Shown: positions 1-11,600 of the stretch, piece after piece
How positions within the stretch are numbered: position 1 is the stretch's first letter
How the letters are laid out: each line of letters opens with the position of its first letter
From: JANJUO01 sp942492935
Lineage (GTDB): Bacteria > Bacteroidota > Ignavibacteria > Kapaibacteriales > UBA2268
Direction of reading: 5' to 3'
NCBI GenBank assembly: GCA_942492935.1
Contig: OW818654.1
Location: 3,968,001-4,032,000 of the forward strand
DNA: 64,000 nucleotides
The notes under the pieces: generated by a model
The model's input: only the letters and a program-made list of their open reading frames with translations
Databases searched by the model: none
What the model was told of the DNA's origin: nothing
Translations under genes and position numbers: made by a program

Positions 1-3000
1 TTATTGCTCTTGCTGTTGAGAATATAGCAGGATCTGGAGTTGTCAATACAACGTTATTACCAGCAGCATCTCTCCAAGTTGTATTTGTCAATGCTAATGT
101 ATTTATTGTGTATGATAAGTCTTCTTTTGAATCACCAGAAGCAACTGTATAAGTTAATGATAATGTTGTACTTGATGCATTATCTGATGTTCTTAATGCT
201 TTTGTTGTACCAGTAGTTAAACCTAAAGTTAATTCTACTATACCTGTTACTGGAGTTACTGTTAACACAGCAGCTTCATTTAATGTAACTGTATAATTAA
301 TTGCATCAGCTAAACCATAATTACCATCTACTGTTGATGAAGTAATTGTAGATATTGTTGGTGCAGTTTCATCTCTAAGTGTACCAACTGAGCCAGTTGA
401 TGTAGCAGTTAATGTTGAAGCGTCTGTAGTAACTACTCTAAATTGAATATATTGACCTTCAGCAACTAAAGCTTCAAACTGAACACTTGTTAATGATTTA
501 GTTATATTAGTATTAATTTCACCAATCAAAATTGGAGTGTGAGTTGCAATCGCTGCTACATCAGCCCATGCAGAGAAATTAGAAGTAAATGTACTATTAT
601 CTGCAGTTCTGTATTGGATTTTAAAATTACCACCCACTAAAGTAGCATCGTTTGCTAAAGGAACTACGATATTAAATCCAGTATTTGTACCATTGTAATA
701 TGTAGCAACAACTGTACCGCCTGTAGCAGTATTTGTTGGTGCGTTTTGAGTTGGAGCTGTATAATCAACTGTAATAGTAGTAGCAGAAGCTGTACCAGTA
801 GTTGAATTTCCAGCTGCGTCAGTTAATACAGTATTAAATTTCCATGCTGTTGCATCTGCAAAACCAGTTAATGCTTCAAATTGTGCTTCAGTTATAGGAT
901 AAGCATGTGTAGCTGCACCAGTTAAAGGACTTAAAAGAGTACCTAAATTAGCTGAAGTTCCCCAATTATCTTTTGAAACAAATACTTGTGCTGTTCCACC
1001 TGTAAGAGCAGAACCACCTGCTGTTGGTATAGTAACAGTAATAGCTGTATTAGTACTATTCCAATAATTACCAACAACTGTACCACCTGTTACTACTACT
1101 GTACCAGTAGTAAATGCTGCAGGAGCTACAACATCTTTAATTGGATCAGCTAACAAAGGAGCAACAGCTGCACCAAAGTTTGCTGCATTTGCTATTGTTA
1201 AAGTATTACCTACTGCGTCAGTCATAGTTACTGAAACAGACAAAGTACCATCACCTAAACCAGTTAAATCAACTGGATTAACTGTAACTGTTGTATTACT
1301 TCCAGTTGCAACAGGTGACCCTGATGTAACTGCAGCACCACCACCAGATGATGTAATGCTATAAGTAAATGTTTCAGCAGTATTATTTGCTGGAGTAGCA
1401 GTTTTTAATAATCTTAATGAAGATGTTGCTTTATTTGCATTATTTACATATCCATTACCGTTTCCAGTTGCATTATTAATAAATGCGTATGTAAACACTG
1501 GGTCAACTATATCCATAGTAAAGGTTAAAGCAGAACTTGGATTACTTGCATTTGTATTTGCATCAGTTACTTTTGCAGTTAATGATTTTGAACCACTTGT
1601 GCCTAAGTTACCTGTTGCGATAGCAAAATCTACGTACCCATTTGTAATATCACCAGCACCTAAAATAGCAGTTTTAGCAACACCAAATGATACACCACCT
1701 ATTAACAACTCAACTACATCACCAGCTACAGCAGCTACTTCGCCTGCACCACCTGAAGTGCCTAAAGTTACTCTAACTGTAAATCCAGCAAGTTCTTCAG
1801 CTTTGTTTAAACCACCGCCAGCTAATTTAGTTGTAGTCAATTCTGCAACGCTTGATGGAGCAAATGGAGCAGATAAATCTGTAACAAACGATGCAGCAGA
1901 AGCAGCACTTAAGTTACCAGCAACATCTTTTGCAAAAGCTTTATATGTTTTACCATGTATCAAAGCATCTTTTAAAGGTTGTGTATTAATTACTATATTG
2001 TAATTATCAGCAGGAGCAGGAGTTGTTGGAGCGCTAACACTTGCTAAACTCACACTTGCTATATTTGAGAATGTTGGAGTATAATCAGTTGTATTTACCG
2101 CATAAATTGTAGTATTAGCTTGATTTGCACTTACTCTAATATGGAAACCAGCATCACGTTCTGATTTACTTAGAATTTGAGGAGTTGTAGGTTGTACAAC
2201 ATTTGCTGTTGAGTATAAATTTACAAATGTTGCTGTAGGAGCAGTCTGGTCAACTGTTATTGTTGTTGCAGAAGCTGTACCAGTAGTTGCATCACCAGCA
2301 TAGTTAGTAATGATTGCTCTAAATTTCCATATATCACCATCAGCAAAAGCTGCTAAACCTTCAAAAGTACCTGCAGCGAAAGACATGTCTTTATTTGCAT
2401 TAATTGCAGTAATTTGTGACACTGAACCTAAAGTAAGTGGTGTTACAAAATTATCTCTTGAAGCTTGAATTTGAACATAACCATATAACAAAGCTGCATC
2501 ATTAGCAATTGGAACTGTAACAGTTATAGCTGTATTATCTGAATTCCAGTATCCAGCTACTACGTTAGTAGTAGTTACAACTGCACCGGTTGTAAATGCT
2601 GCAGGAGCGCCACAACTTGGAGTAAGAACTGCTGAAGTTGCTGTCAAATCAGCTACATAGTTAAATCCTCTATAATGGTCTGAAGTAGGAGGATTTGTTT
2701 GTAAGTTGTTTGCACCAATTGTATAAGTATTTGAATTTGTTCCATATAAATCTATTGTAGCAGGTAAATATGTACAAATACTGTTTTCATTTACTAAGTA
2801 GAATGAATAACCATCGTTATTAATAACGTTCAAGTTATAAATATTGATTGCATTATGTGATTTAAACAATGGAGTTGCATCAGAATTTCTGAAACCAACT
2901 GCAATTGTTCCATGTGCAACAGTTGCAGCACCACCTGAAGTAAATGTATTTCCATATACATTCAATGTACCTGATGAAGCAGCTACATCATTACTTGCTT

Positions 3001-6000
3001 CAATCCAGATACCATAGTCTGAACCAGCAGCAGTAGCAGCAGTACCACCTTCCATATTAAATGTATTATTATAAATATTTGTATTGCCGTTAAACTGTGC
3101 ATTATCTAAATAGATACCAAAGTTTTGAGAAGTAGCAGCACCCATATCAAAAGTATTATTATTGATTGTAATACCATTAAATACTTCTTCAGATGTCAAA
3201 ATTGCTTTACCAGCAGCAGCAGAAGTAGCAAAAGTATTATTTGCAATAATTGTACCAGCCAAAGGAGCAGTTGCTGGATTTAAACTGATACTATTATCAG
3301 GGTCAGTAAAGTTCAAATAATTTACAGTACAATTATCAACAGATAAAGTTAGTGTACCTAAAATTGTTCCACCAATACCTAAATCACCTGAGGCACGTGT
3401 CAAAGTAACACCAGTTTTATTCAAATCAGCATCACCAGTTGCAGTAATACCATTAGGTAATCTAATAGTACCACTTGTTTTTACTAATGTAATCGCATCA
3501 GTTAATAATGCAGCAGCATTATTCAATATAACTGTTGGTGAGTAGAATGTTCCCACAGTAGCTGATGTACGAGTAATAGTTGTAGGTTGAACTAAAGTTG
3601 CAGTATTACCAGATGCTATTTCGCAAGTAGTACCATAACCAGTAATTGTTACTAATTGTGCATCATTAAATGTTACATCTTCAGCATAAGTACCAGCACC
3701 AATTGATAATGTTGTTACACCAGCTGTAGCAGCTTGTGCAGTACCTAATGAAGGATACAACAAATCTGTAGCAGCTGCAGCAGCTAAAGTAAACCATGCA
3801 CCACCATAAATATCATCACTTGTAAAGTTTGTATTTACGTTTGCAACATATAAATCTATAGTTGGCAAAGTAGTGTAGATTGAACCAGTAACAGTATTAT
3901 CTTCAAGTATTTTAATACCATAATTACCAGTGCCAGTCTGAGCAAAACTGTTTTCATCAATAGAAATATCAACAGCATTTAAATTATTAGCATTTGTATT
4001 CAAATCTGAAAATACTATTGAATTACCATCTAAAGTGAAAGTATTATTTCTAATAAATAAGTCACCAGCTCCAGAAACGCCAGTTGTATTAGTTGAAGAA
4101 ATGTAAATACCTCGTCCGTTTGTAGCACCACCTGTAACATCAAAAGTGTTGTCAGTTGCAGCATTAACACCAATGTTTAAAACACCTGCTGCTAAAATTT
4201 GATTATTTGTTAAACCAATTGCAGTACCAACAGCTGTTCCAGAAGTTTTAGTAAATGTGTTACCTGTTAAAGTAATAATACCACCAATTGTTGGGTCAGT
4301 AAAATTCAAAGCAACATCACCATCTTGATAATTGAAAGCACAATTATCAATTAATAATATTTCAGCACCATCTGGAGTAAGTGACACAACTAAGCTATTA
4401 GTAGTAACTGCATCAAATAAGATATCAGTGATATCATAACCTGCAGTAACACCACTTGCAGTAACTACACCACTAATAGTAGTACCAGTAGCAGCAACTT
4501 TACCTTTACCAACTAAATTTACAGCTTCATTCAAAGCTATAGCATCAGCATAAGTACCTTGTCCTAAAAATACTGACTCAGAACCATCATCAGCTGATGC
4601 AGCAATAGCATCGGCAACAGTATTGTATGCAACAGCAGTTCCTGCAATAAGTGTTGAAGCATCTTCAATACCTAATACAGCAATACCTGGATATAAGAAA
4701 TCTGATAATGTTAAAGTAGAATGACTATATACAAATTTATTAGTAACTCCACGATTTGCATCTGTTCCAGGAGTTCCAGTAAAGTCATAAGTGTTAGTAT
4801 GTGCTAAAGCTATAATTGGCATAGCAGTTGCTAATTGGTCATTACCAGAGAAAGCAAATGCATAACCTGTATTATTGAAAGTATTACCTGATGCAGTTAC
4901 AGTAGCACCAGACATATCATTTGCTTGTACACCAGCAGGGTCAACAAATCTAATTGCATCGCCTTTTGTGCCATAAAGTGTAGAACCAAAAGTATTACCA
5001 GTAATTGCAAAAGCAACATCAAAATCAGTAGTAGCATTAGCAACAGTGAAGTTTAAAGCAACAGAGTTGTCGTAATTTGCATAAACATTATTACCTGTAA
5101 ATGTAAATGCACCTAAAGCTTGAGAACCATTGTCAATAAGATATTGAGCAGTAGAAGAAGAAGTTAATCTAATACTACTATTACTTGTAATATTAAATAC
5201 AGGAGATACAAGATTACTACGGAACAATGGATTAGTAGTTCCATCATAAGAAATATAAGTTGTTCCAGTAACAGTTACAGCACCACCATTGGCAACAAAA
5301 CCACCACCAGTAGAATTTGTACTGTAAACGCTATAAGTACCTGCAGTAGTAAATATAAGGTTATAATTAGCTAAATTTAAAGTACCTGAACCATTAATAA
5401 TAAGGCCAGCATCATTAATTGTAACATCTGCAGTAGGTGCTTGTGTACCATATAAAGCAATAGTTTCAGCAGCACCAGTAGTAGATGCATCAACAGCTTG
5501 ATTAATAGTAACAAAAGACAAATTGTCTGTAGAATTAAGAACATTAGTTACATTTAAGAAAATCGGAGCAGTTTTTTGATAATTTGCTGGATCTGCTGGG
5601 TCAATAGGCATTCCATTCAATCCAAAGATTGAGTAATTATCAGCAGCGCTTACTTTGAAAGTTTCAGCACCAGTAGCTCTACCGGAAATCTGTAACAAAA
5701 GTCTGTATGTTGTAGCATTTTGTTTAGTTACTGATTCAATAGCAACACCAGTTGCAGTACCAGTAGGATTTGGAGTAAAATCATAAATTGCAAAGTCAGC
5801 CAAAACCAAAGAACCAGCTACACCATCAGCAGTTGGAGTAACTTCTTTGTTAAATACAACGTCAACATACATTTGACCAGAGGTCATAGTAGTAACTGAT
5901 TGTACAAACTGAGGAGCAGTAACGTCAGTAACAGTAAATGTTGATGAAGTTAACCATGCACTTGTACCACCACTTTGTCTTGCACGAACTTTAAAGTAGT

Positions 6001-6706
6001 ATGTACCAGTAGTACCAATATAAGCTTGGAATACTTCAGGATTAACATTGGTCAAAGTACCAATATCCACAGTATTATAGCCAGCTATTTCAGTATTAGT
6101 ACCGTTATCAAATATACTTATGTCATATTCAGTAGCATTAGTATGTCCAGTGCCCCATGACCAACCCATATTAATAATTGGTCCAGCTACCGTAGCTGTA
6201 GGAGTAATAGGTGCATTGACAGAAGCTGTAGTAGTGAATGAACGAGGGTTCATAGTACCAGCAGCAGTATTAATGTCAATTACAACGCCATTATTGTTAT
6301 ATTCAATAACCATAATGTGATAAGTAGTAGCAGCAGCAAGACCTGTAACATTTACAGTTCTTGTAGCGCCAGTACCTTTGTAGATAACCCTATTAGCAGC
6401 ATCTTCTGGCATTGTATTGCCACTATATACTGTAAGGTCGTTATCTGCGACCCATGTGTAATTGTTGAGCAAATCGGTTACACCACCACCACCATCAAAA
6501 TTAGGAACGGTAGGGTCGCCACCTGCTTTCAATAAAACAATACGTCCGTTACCATTTCCATTCAACCAGGAAATAGTAGCTGATGAGGAACTGACGCTCG
6601 AAAAAGCCACGTATTTGGCTTGATTCGTAGGTGCAGCAGCCCACATCTGATTCACTGCAAACACCATAAGCAATGCAGTGAGGATTACTGTTAAAATACG
6701 TCTCAT
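1..6706 (-). CDS. Giant secreted beta-helix/Ig-like surface protein, C-terminus outside window
   Basis: An uninterrupted minus-strand frame runs from an ATG at 6706 to the window start, giving 2235 codons without a stop; the C-terminus lies outside. GGAG sits about 8 bases before the ATG. The N-terminus (MRRILTVILTALLMVFAV, then AAAP) is a Sec signal peptide. Residues about 25-145 form an Fn3-like module with a GNGNGRIVLLK core. Residues about 290-1300 are rich in NNTF/GNTF-type turns and hydrophobic strands typical of right-handed parallel beta-helices. From about residue 1365 there are at least three copies of a ~120-residue Ig/cadherin-like domain, each ending in TGTASATTITVD-TAPT or a similar string (about 1365-1480, 1858-1982, 1982-2112). 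By family logic this is an adhesin or matrix protein, probably T9SS-exported like its neighbours, but its sorting domain is not in view. Ligand unknown. Confidence 0.85.
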   Translation of the reverse strand, partial: MRRILTVILTALLMVFAVNQMWAAAPTNQAKYVAFSSVSSSSATISWLNGNGNGRIVLLKAGGDPTVPNFDGGGGVTDLLNNYTWVADNDLTVYSGNTMPEDAANRVIYKGTGATRTVNVTGLAAATTYHIMVIEYNNNGVVIDINTAAGTMNPRSFTTTASVNAPITPTATVAGPIINMGWSWGTGHTNATEYDISIFDNGTNTEIAGYNTVDIGTLTNVNPEVFQAYIGTTGTYYFKVRARQSGGTSAWLTSSTFTVTDVTAPQFVQSVTTMTSGQMYVDVVFNKEVTPTADGVAGSLVLADFAIYDFTPNPTGTATGVAIESVTKQNATTYRLLLQISGRATGAETFKVSAADNYSIFGLNGMPIDPADPANYQKTAPIFLNVTNVLNSTDNLSFVTINQAVDASTTGAAETIALYGTQAPTADVTINDAGLIINGSGTLNLANYNLIFTTAGTYSVYSTNSTGGGFVANGGAVTVTGTTYISYDGTTNPLFRSNLVSPVFNITSNSSIRLTSSSTAQYLIDNGSQALGAFTFTGNNVYANYDNSVALNFTVANATTDFDVAFAITGNTFGSTLYGTKGDAIRFVDPAGVQANDMSGATVTASGNTFNNTGYAFAFSGNDQLATAMPIIALAHTNTYDFTGTPGTDANRGVTNKFVYSHSTLTLSDFLYPGIAVLGIEDASTLIAGTAVAYNTVADAIAASADDGSESVFLGQGTYADAIALNEAVNLVGKGKVAATGTTISGVVTASGVTAGYDITDILFDAVTTNSLVVSLTPDGAEILLIDNCAFNYQDGDVALNFTDPTIGGIITLTGNTFTKTSGTAVGTAIGLTNNQILAAGVLNIGVNAATDNTFDVTGGATNGRGIYISSTNTTGVSGAGDLFIRNNTFTLDGNSIVFSDLNTNANNLNAVDISIDENSFAQTGTGNYGIKILEDNTVTGSIYTTLPTIDLYVANVNTNFTSDDIYGGAWFTLAAAAATDLLYPSLGTAQAATAGVTTLSIGAGTYAEDVTFNDAQLVTITGYGTTCEIASGNTATLVQPTTITRTSATVGTFYSPTVILNNAAALLTDAITLVKTSGTIRLPNGITATGDADLNKTGVTLTRASGDLGIGGTILGTLTLSVDNCTVNYLNFTDPDNSISLNPATAPLAGTIIANNTFATSAAAGKAILTSEEVFNGITINNNTFDMGAATSQNFGIYLDNAQFNGNTNIYNNTFNMEGGTAATAAGSDYGIWIEASNDVAASSGTLNVYGNTFTSGGAATVAHGTIAVGFRNSDATPLFKSHNAINIYNLNVINNDGYSFYLVNENSICTYLPATIDLYGTNSNTYTIGANNLQTNPPTSDHYRGFNYVADLTATSAVLTPSCGAPAAFTTGAVVTTTNVVAGYWNSDNTAITVTVPIANDAALLYGYVQIQASRDNFVTPLTLGSVSQITAINANKDMSFAAGTFEGLAAFADGDIWKFRAIITNYAGDATTGTASATTITVDQTAPTATFVNLYSTANVVQPTTPQILSKSERDAGFHIRVSANQANTTIYAVNTTDYTPTFSNIASVSLASVSAPTTPAPADNYNIVINTQPLKDALIHGKTYKAFAKDVAGNLSAASAASFVTDLSAPFAPSSVAELTTTKLAGGGLNKAEELAGFTVRVTLGTSGGAGEVAAVAGDVVELLIGGVSFGVAKTAILGAGDITNGYVDFAIATGNLGTSGSKSLTAKVTDANTNASNPSSALTFTMDIVDPVFTYAFINNATGNGNGYVNNANKATSSLRLLKTATPANNTAETFTYSITSSGGGAAVTSGSPVATGSNTTVTVNPVDLTGLGDGTLSVSVTMTDAVGNTLTIANAANFGAAVAPLLADPIKDVVAPAAFTTGTVVVTGGTVVGNYWNSTNTAITVTIPTAGGSALTGGTAQVFVSKDNWGTSANLGTLLSPLTGAATHAYPITEAQFEALTGFADATAWKFNTVLTDAAGNSTTGTASATTITVDYTAPTQNAPTNTATGGTVVATYYNGTNTGFNIVVPLANDATLVGGNFKIQYRTADNSTFTSNFSAWADVAAIATHTPILIGEINTNITKSLTSVQFEALVAEGQYIQFRVVTTDASTLTATSTGSVGTLRDETAPTISTITSSTVDGNYGLADAINYTVTLNEAAVLTVTPVTGIVELTLGLTTGTTKALRTSDNASSTTLSLTYTVASGDSKEDLSYTINTLALTNTTWRDAAGNNVVLTTPDPAIFSTARAI

Positions 6707-7029
6707 ATAAGACTCCAAAAAGTTTTAAAAAACATAAATTATTTTAAAAAAATAATATAAAATTATAAAAATAATAATTAATTATAACCAAAATAAATTG
6801 TCAAAGTAACATGTATATCATCGTTCCTATACTACTAAATATTATAATAGTAATATTTAGACCGCCCAAAATGTCCGTCAAAAAACATATATACATACAG
6901 AATTGCACAATTGCAATACTGACCAATAACCAAATTAAATAAAATAAAAACAATACACAAATAATTTTTTAATAAGTTCCCCCAAAAAGTACATCAAAAT
7001 GAAAAAATATAAAAAAAAAGCAATATTTT
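6707..7029. other. Intergenic region, no gene seen
   Basis: A 323-base AT-rich gap between the lipoprotein gene and the giant surface protein gene, both on the minus strand. It should hold the promoter of the giant gene, but no convincing TTTG/TAnnTTTG pair was found. An 8-bp perfect inverted repeat (AAATATTA / TAATATTT, 6838-6859) is the only clear structure; it has no T-run and is not called a terminator. Confidence 0.5.
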
Positions 7030-8076
7030 TTATCTATTCGAAATATTATGCTCCAAAACATTAGAAAAAGTGCTTTCAGTAATATCATCTTTAGCACGCA
7101 GTCTAACATAAATTTTACCAGATTTAGCATTTTCTGGTAGCATAAATTCAAATTCGACTAATTTACCAATATCAGAGTTATTGTAAAATTCGACCAAGTT
7201 CGTAAAGTTTTCATCGTAAGCAACATCTATAATATATGTATTAGCTTTTTTAATATCTGACCAATTTAATTTAAATGCATTATTACCAATTGAAGTTAAA
7301 GAATTGAGTTGCGGAGCAGGAATACGGGTGTGCTTAAATCGTGGATTATTAGCGGCATCATCGTTTAAGTAATTTATAAATTTCCCTTCACCATTATAAG
7401 CAAACACTTTCACAAAATATTCATCATGAGCAAGATTAGGAATCATCACAGATTCACCCTCTTTCTTGATACCACTAAATACAATATAAGAACTATCGCC
7501 AAGTAAACATTTGTTATCGCCAAAAGTACCAGCAGTATAAACAACACCATCAACTGGTTTAGCAGCTGAAGCAGTACCTTTTTTAAGAACAACAATAGCA
7601 CCTGTACCGTTACCGTCCATCCAAAGTAAGTCTAAATTACCAGAAGTTGCATCTTTGAAAGCAATGTTAGTAGCTTGGGTAGTTGGCTCGTAAGCAATAG
7701 TATTAAAAGCAATAGTTTTTATATCATTTTCACTAAAAATAATATCAGCATAATATTGAGTAGCTGGAGATAGATTATTAATAGTAATTTTTTGATTTTT
7801 GTTTGCATAGTAAAGGATTTTTGAAGTATTTGAAATTTTTTCTAAAGTAAAATAATCAAATACATCAGAATTCTTGTCAATTTTCTTTAATTTAGCGAAA
7901 TCAATTTTTTCGTTAGAATCAGATTTAATAACTAAGTAATAATTTTTATCACTTTGCACTTTGATAGATAATTCAACTGAATTAACGGAAGGAATATTAG
8001 ATAGATTAGCTGGAGTTTCGCTATTGCAAGAACTCAGCATCACAAAAGAAAACAAGATAAGAACATATTTTAACAT
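7030..8076 (-). CDS. Lipoprotein with Fn3-like modules
   Basis: The protein is 348 aa when started at the ATG at 8076. That start gives a clean lipoprotein signal: MLKYVLILFSFVMLSSC, with lipobox LSSC and Cys17 as the expected lipidated residue. A longer upstream extension in the same frame would bury this signal and is not preferred. Residues about 20-125 form a first beta-rich domain. Residues about 130-250 are a module with the WMDGNGTGAIVVLKK core that is also found in the neighbouring giant surface proteins. Residues about 255-340 form an Fn3-like domain (LNWSDIKKANTYIIDV, VRLRAKD). It is probably anchored in the outer or inner membrane facing the envelope or surface. Function unknown; sharing of the module suggests it works with, or anchors, the surface proteins encoded next to it. 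Confidence 0.75.
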   Translation of the reverse strand: MLKYVLILFSFVMLSSCNSETPANLSNIPSVNSVELSIKVQSDKNYYLVIKSDSNEKIDFAKLKKIDKNSDVFDYFTLEKISNTSKILYYANKNQKITINNLSPATQYYADIIFSENDIKTIAFNTIAYEPTTQATNIAFKDATSGNLDLLWMDGNGTGAIVVLKKGTASAAKPVDGVVYTAGTFGDNKCLLGDSSYIVFSGIKKEGESVMIPNLAHDEYFVKVFAYNGEGKFINYLNDDAANNPRFKHTRIPAPQLNSLTSIGNNAFKLNWSDIKKANTYIIDVAYDENFTNLVEFYNNSDIGKLVEFEFMLPENAKSGKIYVRLRAKDDITESTFSNVLEHNISNR

Positions 8077-8406
8077 TTTAAATCCAATAAACAATAACAT
8101 AATTGAAACAAAATTACAATATTTTTCAATAAAAAAAAAACATATTGAAACTAAAAAGAACAATATATCTATATTTATACAGATATTGGTAAAAAATCGT
8201 CAAAAAGTGTCATATTTTTTACACAATTGAATTTTAAGCAAATATTGTACCATTTCTACTAAATTTCGTATTTAATTTTATAATTAACAAGAACATCATA
8301 TTTTCAAAATTTTTTCACAATTGAATTTTTTATATACTTAAAATTAATATTTTTTTTCAAACTATACAAGATTTTTTTTGATTTTTTTTTGATTTTTTTT
8401 TGAAAA

Positions 8407-8523
8407 TGCAAATCCCCCTTGCCCCCTTTGATAAAGGGAGAAAATGAAAATCCCCCTGCCCCCTTTGATAAAGGGGCAAATATAGTATTTTCCCCCTTTT
8501 GCAAAGGGGGATTTAGGGGGATT
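8407..8523. repeat. CCCCCTTTGATAAAGGGG palindromic repeat cluster (copy A)
   Basis: Three G/C-run palindromes lie in a row within very AT-rich DNA: two direct units (about 8411-8439 and 8449-8477) and one inverted variant (about 8490-8523, TTTTGCAAAGGGGG). Related copies occur at 43848-43892 and 52923-52967. Such repeats are known as dispersed REP-like intergenic elements in several bacterial groups. The gap 8077-8637 between genes holds this cluster, long T-runs (8350-8402), a hairpin terminator and a TTCTGAA palindrome; no gene is seen in it. Confidence 0.85.
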
Positions 8524-8562
8524 TTTTATCATTCTTTCTATTATGATACCGCAGATTACAAC

Positions 8563-8597
8563 AAAAAAAACCCGACTTTTGCAAGTCGGGTTTTTAA
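8563..8597. terminator. Strong bidirectional terminator
   Basis: The perfect 8-bp stem CCCGACTT (8571-8578) / AAGTCGGG (8583-8590) closes a 4-base loop and is flanked by an A-run on one side and a T-run on the other. It lies about 50 bases past the stop of the 3762-aa surface protein gene on the minus strand. Confidence 0.85.
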
Positions 8598-8607
8598 ATT
8601 TAATTGG

Positions 8608-8628
8608 TTTCTGAAACAAGTTCAGAAA
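8608..8628. repeat. TTTCTGAA-ACAAG-TTCAGAAA palindrome
   Basis: An 8-bp perfect inverted repeat with the loop ACAAG. The same core (ATTCTGAA-ACAAG-TTCAGAAT) recurs at 52836-52856. It lies between the stop codon of the 3762-aa gene and its terminator. Confidence 0.7.
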
Positions 8629-8637
8629 TTCAATTTA

Positions 8638-11600
8638 TTACTTAACTATTTGGAATCTTTGAGTAGCAACAACGTTACCAGCATCAATTACAAGAACATA
8701 AGTTCCTGAAGAGATAGCATTCAAATTATGATTGAAGCTAGTGATACCTGCACTAAGTTGTTTACCATCAGCGATTGTAGTAAGTAAATTACCATTAATG
8801 TCATAAACAGAGATAGTAACATTGCTATTAGAAGCAACAGCTACATCAAAGTTAATTGTAGTATGATTAACAGTAACATCAGATACTGACATAGCGGCAC
8901 CTGCAACTGCATCGTTATTGTTGATTGTAATATCGCCTTCCGCAACATCAAATCTTGAACCATCAAAACCAATTGCAACTACTTGATAAACATAAGTTTT
9001 GCCTACCATTAATTTGCTTGATTTGTCAACGAAGCTATATGCTTTTCCAGTTGTAGAATTGCCAATTGCTTCAAGTTCTTTATTAAATGTGTAAGTGCCA
9101 ATGTTTTCAAATGAAGGATTAGTATTAGCTAAGTCCATTCTATTGATTTCAAAGCCAGCGATATTTTGTTCGTAAGTAGATCTAAATGTAACAAGAGCGT
9201 TTGCATCAGCTGAAGTTAGATTGAAATCAGAAACTTCAATACCAGCGTAATCGTTCATGTCTTTACAAGCCATTGAACGTGAACGTGGATTAAATGTAGC
9301 TGATTCTAACAAGTAATTTTCAAGACCTGAAGCAGCACCATTAAATTCAACTACTCTAAAGTAATAAGTACCAGAAGTACCAAGAACCATATCATTAAGT
9401 AAATTAGTTGTACCAGTTACAGTACCCATTGTATAAGTAGATGTTCCAACTACTGAACCACTACCAAAAGTCAAGTGACCAGTATATGTTTCATAATCAG
9501 TAGGATTTTCAGGAAGAGCATTCTTACGAGCAAGAATTAATCTTCTTGAACCATCACCATTTGTCCACTTAATATCAAAGTCTGTACAAGTAGGAGTACC
9601 AACCCATAGAATTACTCTTGCAGGAGCAGTAGGTTCTACAGCACGTACAACAAATTCATTTGAAGTAAATGGTAATACTCCATTAGTAACTGTAGATGCA
9701 GTTATAGTAGCATTCAATGTTCCATCAGTTTCATTCCAAGTTTGGTTAAATTCACCAACTTCAGTTGCAGCATCGTCAATTGCAACACTTGTAACATCTA
9801 AAGTACCTGAATTAGGAGTCAAAGTAACTGTAATTGGGTCAACGATATCATTTGCAATTTCATTGCCAGCTCTATCATGTAAGTGTACATTCATAGCGAA
9901 TGCTGTATCAGAACTAACTGGTGAATCAATTGTAGGTATGTTAAGTCTATAAACTTGATTTACAGCAGGAGTTGTGTATTTAACTGAACCAGTACATTCA
10001 TTATATTCATAAACATAAGCATAATAAACTGTATTAGGATTTAAACCAGTAACTGTTAATGGAGCAGCTCCACCAGTACTTACAATCCAAGTACCAGCAA
10101 CAACTTCATTAGCAACAGTAATATCAAGATCTGCACCAGTAGCATAACTTATATCATCAGCAGGAGTCCAAGCTGAAGGACCTTCAGAAACTACAACTAA
10201 ATGATTATTACCATCACCTTCTGTAAATGTAAATGTAAAGTCATTAGCATCATCATCAGTAAAGTATAAGTTAGTAACTGGAGTAGTAGGAGCAGAAGCA
10301 ATACCAGTTCCAGTCATTGCAAGAGTAGCACCAGTAATTACTGTATTTCCTAACCATTGGTCATTAAATACTACATCACCATCTAAAACTCCACAATCTG
10401 TTGGACAGAATTGTACGTAAATTGTAGCAGTACCACCAGTTGCACCAAGAGTTAAACCTAATGCTGAAGATGGAATTAATGTTTGTGAGTAAGGACCACC
10501 AGAAACAGCTGACCATTTATAATCAAATGGTAAGTTCATTACTAAGTCTTCTTCTAAGTCATCATAAGTGATTGTAATAGCTTTTTCAGCTGAACAAGTG
10601 TTAATTGCTTGGTTACCAAAATCTAAATCTGCAGCAGCAAATGTAGCAGTTGGGTCAAGTAAAGTAACTGTTGTTACAGTATAAGGACCATATCCACAAT
10701 CATTGTGTGAACGTACACCAACATATAAAGTTTGACCTTTATAAATTTCATCAAATGTATTATTAGGAATAACATAAGTAATTGTTGGAATAACTGTAGC
10801 AATACCAGTAGCAGTATAAACAACATCATTCAAATCAATATCTTCTGCCACAACCAAATCATAATCAGTCGCAGTTAATACTTCATTCCAAGATGCAGTA
10901 AAGCTTCTTGCTTTAATATCAGGTTTATTGATTGTCATTGGTGGAACAGGAACAGCATTTACTGCAAGAGTAGCCAAACCATCAGTAGTAGCATTTCCAC
11001 AAGTAGTATTTCCAATTTTTGCTCTTATACCAATTCCATTAATTTCTATATCAACATTATTGATATTTAAAGTATTAGATGTAGCACCAGTAACAGTAGC
11101 AAGTGTACCAGTAACAGCAGCTAAATTAGCAATTGGATGCCAATTACTACCATAATAGAATTCCCAACTTATTGTACTTCTTGTTTCTTCTGGAAAATCT
11201 GTAAAGTTACTTGCAAAAGTATATGATGCATTTTCACCAGCACATTTAGTAACTGATTCAGGTTGTGTTGTAATTGAAGGTGATTTATATACGTTAATCA
11301 TAAATACTTCTTCATCATCGCAAGAACCATTTGTACCGAATGCACGAATGTATCTACCGTCCCAATTAACACCAACGCCAGCAAAATTAATATTTGCAAT
11401 ATCAATAATATGATTTTGAGCGCCAGAAGTAGTAATTGTAGCAGCATCTAATCCAGCAGGTAAAGCAGTCCAAGGACCTGTTGCAGTTGTACCATAGAAC
11501 CAAGTAACATTATTAATTGTACCAGTCCAACCTAAAGTAATAGTAGGTAATGTACCACCAGTACAAACTAATTTGTCAGTAACATCAGCAATAACTGGAG

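Noticed and set aside
1599..2003. Plus-strand open frame of 134 codons
   Set aside because: It lies antisense within the clearly coding giant minus-strand gene and has the Pro/Ala/Thr-rich composition of a reverse shadow; no ribosome site or family motif.
8638..8640. A longer N-terminal start for the 3762-aa protein (ATG at 19983)
   Set aside because: It would add 19 hydrophilic residues before a clear signal peptide; the ATG at 19926 has a good AAGGA site.
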